Assembly: GCA_032622095.1 (NCBI GenBank) | Contig: CP136064.1 | Coordinates: forward strand, 186,418,209 to 186,482,208 | Direction of reading: 5' to 3' | DNA from: Siphonodentalium dalli | Lineage: Eukaryota; Mollusca; Scaphopoda; Gadilida; Siphonodentaliidae | DNA length: 64,000 nt | Part shown: piece by piece, positions 36,081 to 49,400 of the stretch | Layout: the number at the start of each line of letters is the position of its first letter | How positions within the stretch are numbered: position 1 is the first letter of the stretch | Program-made: the position numbers and the translations under genes | Notes under the pieces: model-generated | What the model was told of the DNA's origin: nothing | Databases searched by the model: none | Seen by the model: only the letters and a program-made list of their open reading frames with translations

Positions 36081-37412
36081 TATCATAGCCAATCGTGCAT
36101 GAAGTATGATTTTTAGAATACTTTTCAATGCTATTATCTTTTCCATTATTATTTGACTAGTTGGAATTTTATCGGTAATTCCATTGTTTACATAACAATG
36201 CTTTTGACATGTGAAATCTCGTAATTTGAGAGTTATTATAATAATGAAAATAAAAAAAGTCAATCTATTTTTTCATGCACTTTTAGATGATAGTTGTTTT
36301 ACAAAATGTTATGTCGTCTCGCATGAACCCACTTCGAAGACCGTGAGTCCCTTTGAGTAAAAATCTGGATCCCCGGGTCACGTGCAACTGCAGACATCAA
36401 TACTTTCCAAATTAATTTCCATCAATCCCACCGAATCACAAAAGAACTCCAACTGTGCTTATATGGAATGAAACAAACGTAACGCGTTACTTTTTTTAAT
36501 TTTAGAAACATAATAATAGAACTACAATGAACACACATTCTTGTATTTCGAGAAAAAAGGAATTATTGGCCTCTGAATAATTGTATGATATAAGACAGTC
36601 AACGAAAATACTAACAAACATAAAATGTATCCACGTGACAATAAAATATCCCCATTTCATTGTAAAGAAGAAACAAGAACATAAACTTAAAGATGCATTA
36701 TCCGACTAAGCGCCCCTCACTTACTATTTATTTGGATTCTGGGGTTAAAATATTTGATCCGAGTCGAGGAACCCACCTATCAAAGCTCAGAGTTATTAGA
36801 TATCGATTTTTTAATTCTATTATTTTTCACCATCGAGACTTAATAGTGGCCCAGTAAAAAAGTTGACGATCCGACGGTTTCGGACTAAATTGCGGATGAA
36901 GATGGATAACTCTAAAATCGAGAGGCTTTTGTTGGTAATAAGGCCAAATTTCGTCGAACATGTTGATAAATAACAATTTTATAGTAGAGTTGACAGTGGT
37001 TAGCATTATTTTTGGGCAATTAATCGATTCCGATAACTGAAGCGGCATTTCTAAAAAATTATATTGTTGGAATCTGATTATAAGGGGATCATCGAATCGG
37101 ATTGAGTACCTTTAAACACATACACATGTCGAATCATCCATGTCGCATCGCACTGTATATAGGGTCGTGCATGTACATCCATAGTCGCTACGGTTATCTT
37201 CAAGTCTAGAATTTTGTCGACCCCCCCCCCCCCCCCCTATTGTCCAATTAAGTTGACTGGTATAGGTCTACTCGTGTATGCATTTTCATATACACATACA
37301 TGTATGTACTTCGAAAGAAACGAAATAGTCGTTGAACATGGCAGTGATGGCAAATGTCTACATGTATGCATGCTGATCCTATTATTGATTCAATCGAAAT
37401 CATTCGGTCTTG
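36081..37412. other. 3' flank of gene 3
   Basis: AT-rich. On minus, an AATAAA lies at about 36732-36727, some 680 nt past the gene 3 stop, and could be its polyadenylation signal. A C-run sits at 37221-37237. Confidence 0.4.
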
Positions 37413-37444
37413 TCATCCGTCCTGCATCATCATGGTGAAGAACT
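37413..37444 (-). CDS. Gene 3 terminal coding exon (32 nt)
   Basis: The acceptor gatattctcttccag precedes a phase-1 exon reading [10 protein letters not shown] and TGA. Strong pyrimidine tract, correct phase and calmodulin-like FxxMM spacing. It lies about 3.9 kb from exon 4, with 2.6 kb of that a transposon. Confidence 0.88.
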
Positions 37445-40400
37445 CTGGAAGAGAATATCAGTCCACATTTAGAATCGCAATATCATAACTATGCTTATCA
37501 CACGAGTGAATCGGAACAAACACATATACATGTAATTATACAAAGAGCATCGAATCAGCATCAATCACCATGATGATGAAACATGAGTGGGTTATCAGAT
37601 CGGGATGATCTGATAATACTATTATAATTGTTGTGGCATTTTATGACGATGCATTCAGCTCTGTCAAAATCAGAGTTCCGTGTTTCTATCGTTTTTAGAA
37701 GTGACGCGTTATACATGCCCGTGAGATTGAATGCATACGTGCATACCTTACTCGTATTTAAATTCGCGCAGTATTATTTTTCGCTCAGTTTTGAATTCGC
37801 GCACTTTAAATTCGCGCATCTATCTGCGCGAATTCAAAACTGACAAAAATATTTCCGTAAAAGTCTTGGATCTGATGACAGTTTCAGTTCTCTGTCTTTT
37901 CTGAATATACGTGTGTATATATTGAACACGACCACAGTGGATTTACATCGTGTAAAACATAACTATATCATCAAAATGTTGAGATGATGGATGCTCCAAA
38001 TAATTGTGCTGATTTGAAATGGTTATGAACTGGACATCAATGAAATGAACTCGAAAACAGAGAACCACAACCGCGAAGGCAACTGACTTCAGAAAAATCA
38101 ACACTCGGCTGCGGGTTGTGAAGATATAACTTACTCAGGGTGTATATATGCGGTGTCACTCCGGAGTAGGGGCGACGTGCTATCATGCTTTTTATATTTG
38201 CTTGATAGAATGTAAACATATAGGCCTATACATGAATAGGCGTAATTGTCAATTCAGTGTCCAAATGTTCATATTGTATGTAACTCGTCAACATTACTCT
38301 CTTGTTTTCCCTGTGTATATTGCCATAGTCATACTATTTTTCGCTCAGTTTAAATTCGCACACCGACGGCTGCGCGAAAAATAGTACTGCGCGAATTTAA
38401 ATACGAGTAAGGTATGTGTAATAATATATAATATAATATGCAATATATGTGGGAGACTGGCCATATAGTATCTGAATTTCTGAAAGCACCCATGCAGTGT
38501 TCAAATTGATCTGTGATGACTGTATCTGCAGTAACCAGCTTTAGGATGCACTCGTTTACGTGACTTCTGGTTGCGGTGTGATGAATTTGATGCACTTTTT
38601 CAATCGTCATGTGAATGATGTGATCCATTAAAATTTGCTGGTGACTCGAAAGCTAAATTGAATATTTCTTGACCAATCAGAAAGCGTGCAATATCAACAA
38701 ATATTCACTTAACCCTTTACCCAACAGAACTGCCCTGTAGTCTGGTTGATAAACTAAAATTTTATGGTCAATCTAGAAAATATTTGGACTAAGTTGGTTT
38801 CTATTCCATTTTGAAGAGAAATATATCCTCTATAACATATCCAAAATCCGCTAAAATCCGCTTTGAGCATTTTCTGTAATACAAGATGGCGTCCATGGTG
38901 GCAGTTGGTATAGAAAAATCCTGAATTTCGGTGGTAGGTGCGCCAACAAATACCAAATTAGTAATAAAATAAAATCCACACAAACAATCCTTAGTCGAAA
39001 ACCATATCGGTAGAATGTCTGTCCAAAAATGGCCGCCAAAATGGACAAAATCGAATGAAATTTATAATTTGCGGAAAATTGAATAGCTGGTTATGCAAGA
39101 ACGAACAGGCCGTCGAATTATACGAGGAAGAATGATTTCAGAGTATAAGGGGAGCTATAAATAATAGTATGTAAGAATTCTCTCAAATGTATCTCGCGAG
39201 AGAGCAACCGAAAGCCAGGTCTCATACAACGATTGAATGTGGACTTTTTGGGCGCCAAGAAATAGAAGAATAACGCAGTTTTATCTGCACTGTGTATCTT
39301 GAATCGTGTAATATATGTGTATTAAAACAGTTAAATGTGATCTAATAGGGATGTACTCATTGTGTGGCCTTTTCTAGAAGCAGAAATATCTGTAATGAAA
39401 ACAGTCTCACGAATGTGACCGATAATCATTTATTTTTTAATCTACAACACAAAGTCTGTCAAAATTTACTACTATAGAACAGTATGAGAGCTATTCATAT
39501 ATGGTACTAGGTAAAATGTGTAGATCCTATTGTCCGTGTCTTAAAATAGTAGTCATAGTTGCCTCCGGTCAAGTGATTAAACACGAATATTTCATTTTTA
39601 TCACACAAATACATGGTGGTATACCATAATCGCAATTTATCAAAATACAAAGGATTACAATAGACTATCTTCAATAAATTCTCAACATAACCCAATTTGC
39701 CTACATACTCTATGGCAGAGACTGTCTTTATACCTGGAAATTATGTGCACTTAAATGCACTAAGGCCACATATACGCGAAACGTACGACCTTTTCTGCAA
39801 CCGCATCGCCGCGTTTACCCATTCTCCCTAATGTTACACATATCCGCTGCATACAAAACCATAAATAGCAACATTGAGTAAATGGTAAACGCAGAACTAA
39901 TAACTGTAAACGCTGATGACCTGATATTTAGCGCAAGTATGTGGGTGGCAATGGTAACATAATTTCAAACAACAAGATACTGACAACTAATAGTGTGTAT
40001 TGCGTGGTACATATTTATGTTGTAAAGTGTCGATTGAAGTAATTTGAACATAATTGACTACTAAGAAACCGGTTTGGGAGCACCATGAAAATTAGTACTA
40101 AATAAAATGTACGATGTACAGTCTCTTCGATCTAGTGAGATTGGGTACTATTCTGTTGAAGAGATAAGTGTTTCTTGACAGTATAATCAGCATTACGACT
40201 TACGTGTATGGTTTATTGTCACGGAGAGTGTTGAAAATTCTGGAAATATAACTAGTATTTACACAGATAGGGTGGGCACTTCAGTTTCTGCTTTACATTC
40301 AATAATTAATCACCATTCCAAAAGGAAACTACCACGCACTGTGTGACGAAATATTACTTCGTGTGTTGCATGCCCAAAATAACTGATTTTGGTCCGACTG

Positions 40401-43400
40401 TTGGATGTATTCTAATAAGAAAACCCGAACGTAAATCATTGGGTTAACGTGCGTAGCAGTGATCGATAAATCATTCAGATAGATTTGTTTTAATTATATG
40501 TGTACCTTTAAAGATATATAACAACATTCTTGTAAATTACAAATGTGTATTTTCGCTTATAGGGGGTTATCCAATATGTTGCTTTCATCGTAGCATGGAT
40601 TGTAGTTGCGGCCATTTTGACAGCCATTTCATCGCCGCGAATGCATTGTTTTCTGTCCTTGTCACTCTATTCGTTCCCTATACTCTTTTACACAAACTGG
40701 TATATATCGGATGGAGGATTAATGCGTTCTGGTGTCGCCGATGCGGGATATTGTAGAAAAACGTACTTCGCAAGGTCGAAAAATGAGCATTTTTTTAAAT
40801 CTCTGTAAAAAAGTTTGCTCAAAGCGGATTTTAGCGGATTTTGGATATGTTGTAGAGGAAACATTCCTCTTCAAAATGGAATAAAAACCAACTTAGTCCA
40901 AATTTTTTCTAGGTCAAACCTTTTATCGACCAGACTACTGTGCCAATGGTACCATAGGTCGCCTCGCATATATAAGAGAATGCATTGGCTTAACACATAT
41001 TAAAAATGATAAAAGTGTCAAAGAATGTAGAAAACTATTATAAAAATTGTTAAAAAATGTAAGAAAAAATTATAAAATTGTTAAAGAATGTAAGAAAAAA
41101 TGGTAAAAAGTGTTAAAAAAGAAATTGTTTAGGCCAATGCATTCTCTTATATATGCGAGGCGACCTATGGTCGACTCGCATATATAAGAGAATGCATTGG
41201 CACAGGGCATAACTGTAACCATCACAATGTGGTCAGTGAACCGGTTCCAATGATATCCATATGTGTATGGTGTTATTGAGACAGACCGAAGATATTTTAG
41301 GCCGTTGAAGCTTTATTTGGGCGTTTTTGGCCGTTTTGTTGGGTAAAGGGTTAAATAACAATCACCTTTTTTTGTCAACCGTCCGTTGCCATTCACATCG
41401 GCTATCGCTATCATTTCTGTGATTTCTTCGTCTGTAAGCCTCTCGCCGAATTTCTGCATGGCCTGTTTCATTTCCCTGTGATCAATGATCCCGTCCCCAT
41501 CTTTATCAAACAACTTGAAGGCGTCCATCATCTCATCATCGGTATTATTGTTCTTCATAGTTCTCGTTATCATCACAAGAAACTCGTCAAAATCAATGGT
41601 ACCATTCCCTGTATAAAATTAAGACTCAGACCGTTTTGACATTTGAAATATAGTTGTTAAATATACTTATACTATGGATTTTATGGAATAATTAGCTTAC
41701 GCGCCACTTAGAGATACATGTATATTGATAAAAAAAAACTTCCAAAACATAGGTATATAACTCATCTGTTCTGTTTGCGATGGTAGCTCCACATGCTCTG
41801 AAAAACATATTAGCAAGGAGGTTAAATTATATGGAAGTTATACAATCAGCTAAGATACTATGTGACAGCATTGTATTTTATAATTAGTACGGGCTGATAC
41901 GGTACCCCTTGACCCAGAGATTTAACGACACCTACCAGTTGTGTTTCTTGTTTCTTTTAACACTTTAAATTCTGAGTGGTTTCTCCCATTGAGTTATAAA
42001 AGTATAAATTGGAATTGTCTACTATTCATTTGGAGGGGTGAAGGAGAAGATCACTCAATCTTTTCGACCATCCCGGGCGCTTCGCGCCCACCCACTCTCT
42101 CACGAATTTTCATTTGGAGGGTTTTCATGATACATTAGCATACAATAGTCAGACACAAATATAATACAGGTGCTGAAGGATTCATATTTATTGTCGGGAA
42201 ATATTTAGATAATAAGTTCATAACTTTTTTTCTGAAACATTCCAATTGGGGACTACTCGTCAATGAGTGTTTAGTAAAGAATGTTAACATGGAAATTGTT
42301 ACCACGTATATGTACCAGACAACGTGGCGTCCAACATGGCCACTGTGTATTCTCAAAAATGTCACTAAGATATCTATTATATATTTTGGGAGATCTGTGT
42401 GTGTGTGTCTGTCTGTGTGTTCGCGAAGGACAGGATAGTTTCTCCACTAGTAAATTAGTAATCGTCATGACCGTGAGTGCGACGCAAAACCCAGCTAATC
42501 ATCCAACAAACAAGTACAGTAAACGTGGTGAAAATCAAATCGGCAGACATCCAACCAAAAACAAAACAAACAAACAAATAAAACAAACAAATAAACAAAT
42601 AAAAACATATCAATATAAATTTACCCTTCCTATAGTAAATACTCATTGACGAGTAGTTCTCTTATATGAAATGAGAAGATAATAAGTTCAACAAAGTCGT
42701 TTGTTGATCTTATTATATGCACATTTTCCACCAAAGAATATGAATAATTGTATTATCTTTTCGTCAAATTGTCGTCTGCTCATTTTTTCCCGATCACCCC
42801 TCCAAATGAATAATACTACATACCAATATTTACTTTATAACTGGGTGGGAAAATCCATTCAGAATAAAAAGGGATAAACACTGAATATTTCACACAATTC
42901 TCACCGTCTGTGTCGATTTCCTTGATCATCTGTTCCAGTTCGTCATCTGTCGCTTTCTGTCCGAGAGCCTTCAGCACAAAACTAAGCTCAGAACACGTGA
43001 TCGTCCCATCTCCATCTTTGTCAAACAAACTAAATGCCTCCTTATACTCTGAAAAATATCAGATAGGGTGCAGTCGGCTAATGAAACATAACCATGAAGA
43101 CCAGGCAAAATTTGTCACACCCTTCTGTTTTGGCGATAAATGTATCCATATTTAGGAAATAGTAACGACGAACCGCAAGAATGATAAACGGGATTTGTTG
43201 ACATTGTTCAACATTCTTTTCAGATATATTTAGTCGCAAAAATGAAGGAACGAAGGTTTTCTAATTATAATCATCAGCTTCAAATTCAAATTTATCACGG
43301 CTGTAAACACTGTCACTTAGGTGACGTTTACACATAGCCGGTGAAGCCGTTACCCGGCGAACCCGTTAGCCGGCGAAGGTTGGGCAGAGTGTTTACACAT

Positions 43401-46400
43401 CGCCGGCGAAGATACGCATATATTCATGTGTCTAATTTACTTGTTAATAGTTTTCGTTTTAGTTCTCACTGAACTGCAATATGATATTGCTGTACACCTG
43501 TAAATATCTAGCCGCTTCCTGTTAGAGATATGGTTGGGCAGTATAGTGAAATGAAACTTTTTAGAAATGGAAATGCTGAAATTATTAATATCCAACTCAA
43601 ACTTTCAGGTATTGCTATTGGTAATTTTATAGATATTTAAAAAACATTGTTAATGGTTTGTTTGTATTCATATACAGCCTGTGAAGTGAGTGTCGCACCA
43701 AAAGCATGGCCATTGTCAGTTTTGAGATCTTTTCGTCGCATACATCTACAAATTGGTGTCTAATCATTCGGATTGGATTTTATATTATATATATAAGTTT
43801 CAACATCGCGAATCAAATGTGACACATTTTCCGTTTGCACATTATACAATAAAATATGTTTTTCATTTTACTTGGGCGTTCACCATGTCCATGTATATAG
43901 GGCCGTGGCGATGGGGTGTCTCATCCCAACTTTAATCAAAATATTCAAAAGCTGGAAATTTCATACCTGACACGGCAATAGATGGACATTTGACACCAGC
44001 AATATGTTGAAATTGTTCTCGTAGTTTTATTTTCAACAATTTGTTATTGGTGATTTCTTTAGGCAACATTTGCTTATTTTTTTACCAAATTGTTGGACTG
44101 AAATGACCATCAGTTGGAAATGGTCCAACCTTATTAGAGGTGCGTCAAGTTTGGAAAATGTCCAACAATTGGAAATATTAAGGCTGAATGCTAGGGTTTT
44201 GCAATTTTCAGTGTTCAGATTAAACAAAATTCTCACACCTGCCATAACCACGGTCGGTCGATAAATTCCAAAGATGAACAGTCCCACACTCAGATTTAGA
44301 TTATTGAACTAATTGTCCATTAAGTTTGAATCCATAGAAACGTGCCATCCCATTTCCTCCATATATATATATGGACATACATGTACATTAATTAATTCCC
44401 TCGAATGCGCAACAAATGTACCATGCACATGCAGAGTACGTGTACCATCATCGGTTAGTATTTATAATAATAGCTTATAACCAAGGTGCGTGACCACCGA
44501 CCTGACAGCTGATTAGAGACAATCAAACTGGCACACTGACCAATATATACACAGGTGAAAAGCGGGCTGGTCTATCAGCGATTACACAATAATATTGTTC
44601 GAGTTAATTGTTGAAAGGAAATCACCCATGACGGCATGACCCCAGATAAACATCTAACTTAACCGCAGAGCGAATTAGAATCCATACGACAATCAGGTGC
44701 TTGTACTAAATCATTTTATCCAAAAGTTGAAAACCGTATAGCTGAGTATCCGGATAGCCGTAATTCTTATCCGGCGAAGTATAAACACTCTATTGTTATC
44801 GCTGCCGGCTAAAGCGAATGCGATCTTCGCCGGGTAATGTATAAACACCCCCTTAAGCTGGTCACTTTGTTAAAAAATATTGTAATCCAACCTCTATACA
44901 GGGGGAGGGTTGTAACATTCTACCCCAATCCGTCTTCATTTTCAAATTTACATTAAATATAAAAGCAAAAATGTAATTGACAAATTGAGACAGAACGAAA
45001 TCGTGATCAAACTAGATTTTGATGAACATGTGTACATTTAGCAAGTGTATTCCCTATCCTGGAACGAGGACAGGCTACACAACATACGAATAACAGAAAA
45101 CTGTTGGGTAACACAAAATAGTTGACGGTAATCAATATAAGATGTAGTAAATGTATGAATATATGTATATGTATATATTCACTAAAGTAAATAATATTAC
45201 AACTGAATTGCCTTGAAGATAAATTAACCAGGCTAACAAGTTGTCGCCCATCAAATTGCGTGACCACCGATACGTGAAACATTGACGTAAAATGGAGACG
45301 CTTTTGAAACTTACCTTCCGATGAGATTTGCAATATTTTACAACACAGCCAAATCATATATGGTCCATCGATCATTGAAACCAGTTTTAAAACTGTTAAA
45401 CGACCGAACCCCATTTGAGTTCAAATGTTATCTGACTCAACTATACTCATCTGATGATAGCTTATATCGCCATCCATCAGTCTAATCATAAATGGAAGAA
45501 ATTATAACAAAACGGATGACAAATCTAAAATCCTGCATGATGCTGGGGAAATATTCAGATACTGTTTGACCCAATTTTATTTCAGATAACCAGGGTAACA
45601 TAATAAATGTTTTGAGACCCTGTTAACATTAATAACAAACACTTCTGAACTTCTGAACTTCGTTATAAACAATGCTATTAAAACTGGTCGTTATTTCGCT
45701 CCAGTATATCCACGCTCAAGATCTGTGGCGTTTGCGTGAAGGATCTTTGGGTTAGGCGTTTTATAGTACAAGTCGGATTCTGGTTCAAAACACGACCGTG
45801 TTGACTGCATGGCGCAAACAAGAGATGTGGGAAATATTATAATAGTACACACACATGTTAGGCATATATTATATTATAAATGTGACCATCATGTGAACCG
45901 TGAATATTGAAGATAGACGTGTTGTAACGATGAAGGCCACCATGCTCGGGCACTTAAATTAGTATAACGAGTCTCAAGGTGTATCTTCAATACTCTTCAG
46001 TCATATATCAGAAAAGGCTTATACGGTAATACTATTATAAACATTCATCATATAAACATATATAAAGATATCAGTACTCAACAGATGACCATGGGTGTAT
46101 ACGTGGACCCATGTGCCTACGTGTACGTGTGTGTATTCAGTCCTCTTGTGAGCGCTGGTGTCTCGGATCTGTTAAAGGTGATCACGTGACACACACATAT
46201 ACATATATATATATAATTTCTGCATATCTATATATGTCATATTGTGCAGATACTGGACAATAAAATCTGTATATGTCTATTTTAAGGTATGTTTAGGAGC
46301 CAGATCAAATCATTGAAACTAATATAAATACTAACTCACCGTCGATCTCCTCTGGTGTGAGCTCGATGTCCTGTGGACAACGAAAGAGAACATTAGCATA

Positions 46401-49400
46401 GAAGGAGCAATGCGTTTTTTTTACGAAGGAGGAATGTGTGTTTCCACGGAAACACAATTGCACGAATTAGCAACAGAGTATAATAGGGACGTTTCAGAAA
46501 AGCAACGGATAGAATCGCGTATACGTGAATAGATAGGATACTACGTCATCAAATTATGCGTACTTTATAATCGTATAGCCCTTATGATTGTCCTAACCGT
46601 CGCGACGGATATGATATCAATTTCTTCGGTTTGTATAAAAAAAACTTTATTTAGTTATACAGGCACTTTATAGAGTGAAACTACATTTGAAGTTTGGATG
46701 AGGGATGCGGCCTGCAGGGCGTGCTGAAGGAAATTGTTGACGCACTGACGGACGGACGCACGGACGACGGACGCCGACCCATGGCAATATTTCAAACTTT
46801 ACTTTGTAAAGTTGAGCTAAAAATTGTCAGGCCATAAATACGGGCTGTAGAGTGTGCCGATGGATTCAAATTTTAAATCCAACATGGCTGCTGGCGGCCA
46901 TGTTTTTCATCGAAATTCGGAATAGCTCCAATTCGGACGGACGGACGCCGGACTCCAACCCATGGCAATAGTTCAAACTTTACTCTGTGAATCATATGGC
47001 CCTTTGTTTATAGGCGAAAAATTCGTCCCGAATTGGGGAGTATTTGTTTACAATTGTGCGTAGCTCAGACTTGTGTTTTGTGAAACTGTACGACCGGCGT
47101 GGCCGAAATTTCGGTAATAATAGTTGAATGCCATCTATTTTCAGTGGGCAAAGTGTAGTCACTTATCAGTTTAAATCACTGAAAAAAGTGTATACTATGT
47201 CTTTAACTACATATGTCATAAATTTATCACAAAGTAGGGCAGTTATCAGCGCCGAAAAGTATCATAATTCTGATTATCGTTAACGGATATTGCATATTTA
47301 TATATAAAGTTCTACGCAGATGATACCGTTTTATTTTCAGGGAAAAAAAGAAAAGATCTCCAACAAAACTCGACTGCTTCTACAAAAGCAAAACTGAACG
47401 TATGAATATTATACGCATCTTTTTGATACCGCATAATTACCCATGTCGTTTATTTGTGTTCTGTTTAAACTGTTAATTACTGTATTATTATATAATTATC
47501 TGTACATGATCTCTATCCCATTGATTGATGGAGTGAGAATAAAACATATATATATACATGTCCATTCCAGTGGATCAACAATGACTCTTTTCAACACGCT
47601 TACAGCAAACGTACGACTCTTAATGGGGGACTGTACAATAAATCCGGCCATTTGTGGGACCATCTCCTATTATACTCAACATAATGTATGCCACAAATGA
47701 ATGAATTTGATAATTGGATGAGTGCAAAATACACCCATTTACTTTATGAACGATGTAAAACAATATGGTAATTATGATGAAAATGAATTTATGGCTCGAG
47801 TCATTAAAGGCACGTGAGGCCTTAGTTGTCGAAAATATTCATATTTGTTCCAATCACCGTAAACAGAAAAACATTAAAACGCATACAGTTTCGTTCATAT
47901 ATACCATGACCATCGCGTAAACAGCATGTTATCACAAAGACATACTATACTTTACCTAAGTAAGAGCCTGATTGTGTTAATGAAGACAGCACAATGCTAC
48001 TGGCTAATCACACACAAATGGCATAAACGCTCTGTATTAGTTCCATATCAGGAATTCACCAACAAAGAACGCTCTTTATGTTTACCATCATAATATAAAC
48101 AAACACCAGAAAAGTAACTTTTTATGCTTTTGTTTACATAACAATGGTCAAACAGATGACAATAACATACTGTTTATGCGATATTTCTTATTTGTATACG
48201 GACAAAGTCTGTCTACATTTTGATGTTCTTTCTGTTTGTGGCGGTTTTTGACGGGTGTAAATATTTTCACAGGATACCCACCGCCAAGGCCAACCGTACC
48301 TTTAACTCATTTGCATTATAATTACCATGCTGTTTACATCGTTGATAGAGCACATGATAGAGCACATGATATTATTTTTGCACTAATCCATGGCACAAAT
48401 TCATTCATTTGTTGCATATATTCTGTTGAGTATAAAGGAGATGGTCCTACAAATGGCCGGATTTAGTGTACAGTACCCCTTTAAGGTTATCCGTGTTTGA
48501 ATACTTTAAATATTCAAACAGCGCTACGCAAATATGCGGCCATTGACGATGCGCATGAATGTATTCACTTCCTGCAGCAGATATCACAACATATTCAATA
48601 TCACCTGGTGTCTGACCACTGATCTAACACGCTTTGACACACCTCTTTAGATCATTCAAAGGCCAATGTTCATAAACATTGGCGAATACTATGACATCGT
48701 CATTTCATTAATAGTCCGTTGACACCATAAGGAAATTCCCAGGTTGTGGACTTTGGACGATGTCTTCTCTATATATTTAACCGATAAGTGTTCGCCACAC
48801 ACTTGTACAATCTCGATACTCCAAATTGCCAGACTAGTTAGCGATAGATTGTATATATAGTTCAAGCAATGCACAGCGAGATTCCTTTGTTGGATGTAAT
48901 ATTCGATAAGGTTCGTCTTAATATAATTAAAGCCACTTGTCAGTTTGCGCTCCAAAAAAACACCCCAATAATATTTGCTTTTGAATTTTTCCCGGTATCG
49001 AAATAGGTCGATAGATACTTGAACTACCGTTCTACGGGCATTATGTCACAGAATTACGCGTTGAGGTCATAACAAATAGAAACTTGAACACGATGTGTGG
49101 ATCCAAAATAAACAACAGCCATGTGCAAGCATGTGACAGAAAAGAGAGTGCCGTGTTAGTCTATTCCTGGTATGGTAGAAATAAAGAGCGTTTATGTCTG
49201 TGATCAATGGCAAGTATTTTTCAGAGCATATGGAGCCGGAATATCAATATTTCGTGTAGTTATCAAGCTATCTTATACCTCCTTTCAAATTACCTAGACA
49301 AAATTTCGAAGCTCCAATGAGCCATGTTCGTTTAATCAACTACCGTCATGTGGATGTAAACACCAATGCTACGCACTTCGTTGGATAAGGGCTTTCCAGG

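Noticed and set aside
40193-40239. Alternative last exon for gene 3 ([15 protein letters not shown] and stop)
   Set aside because: In phase with a fair acceptor, but it lies inside the piggyBac-like element, and the tail is unlike calmodulin. The exon at 37444-37413 is a much better match.
45007-45414. 135-codon minus reading frame in gene 3 intron 2
   Set aside because: No splice sites, recognised motif or conserved copy; the frame is expected by chance in AT-rich DNA of this length.
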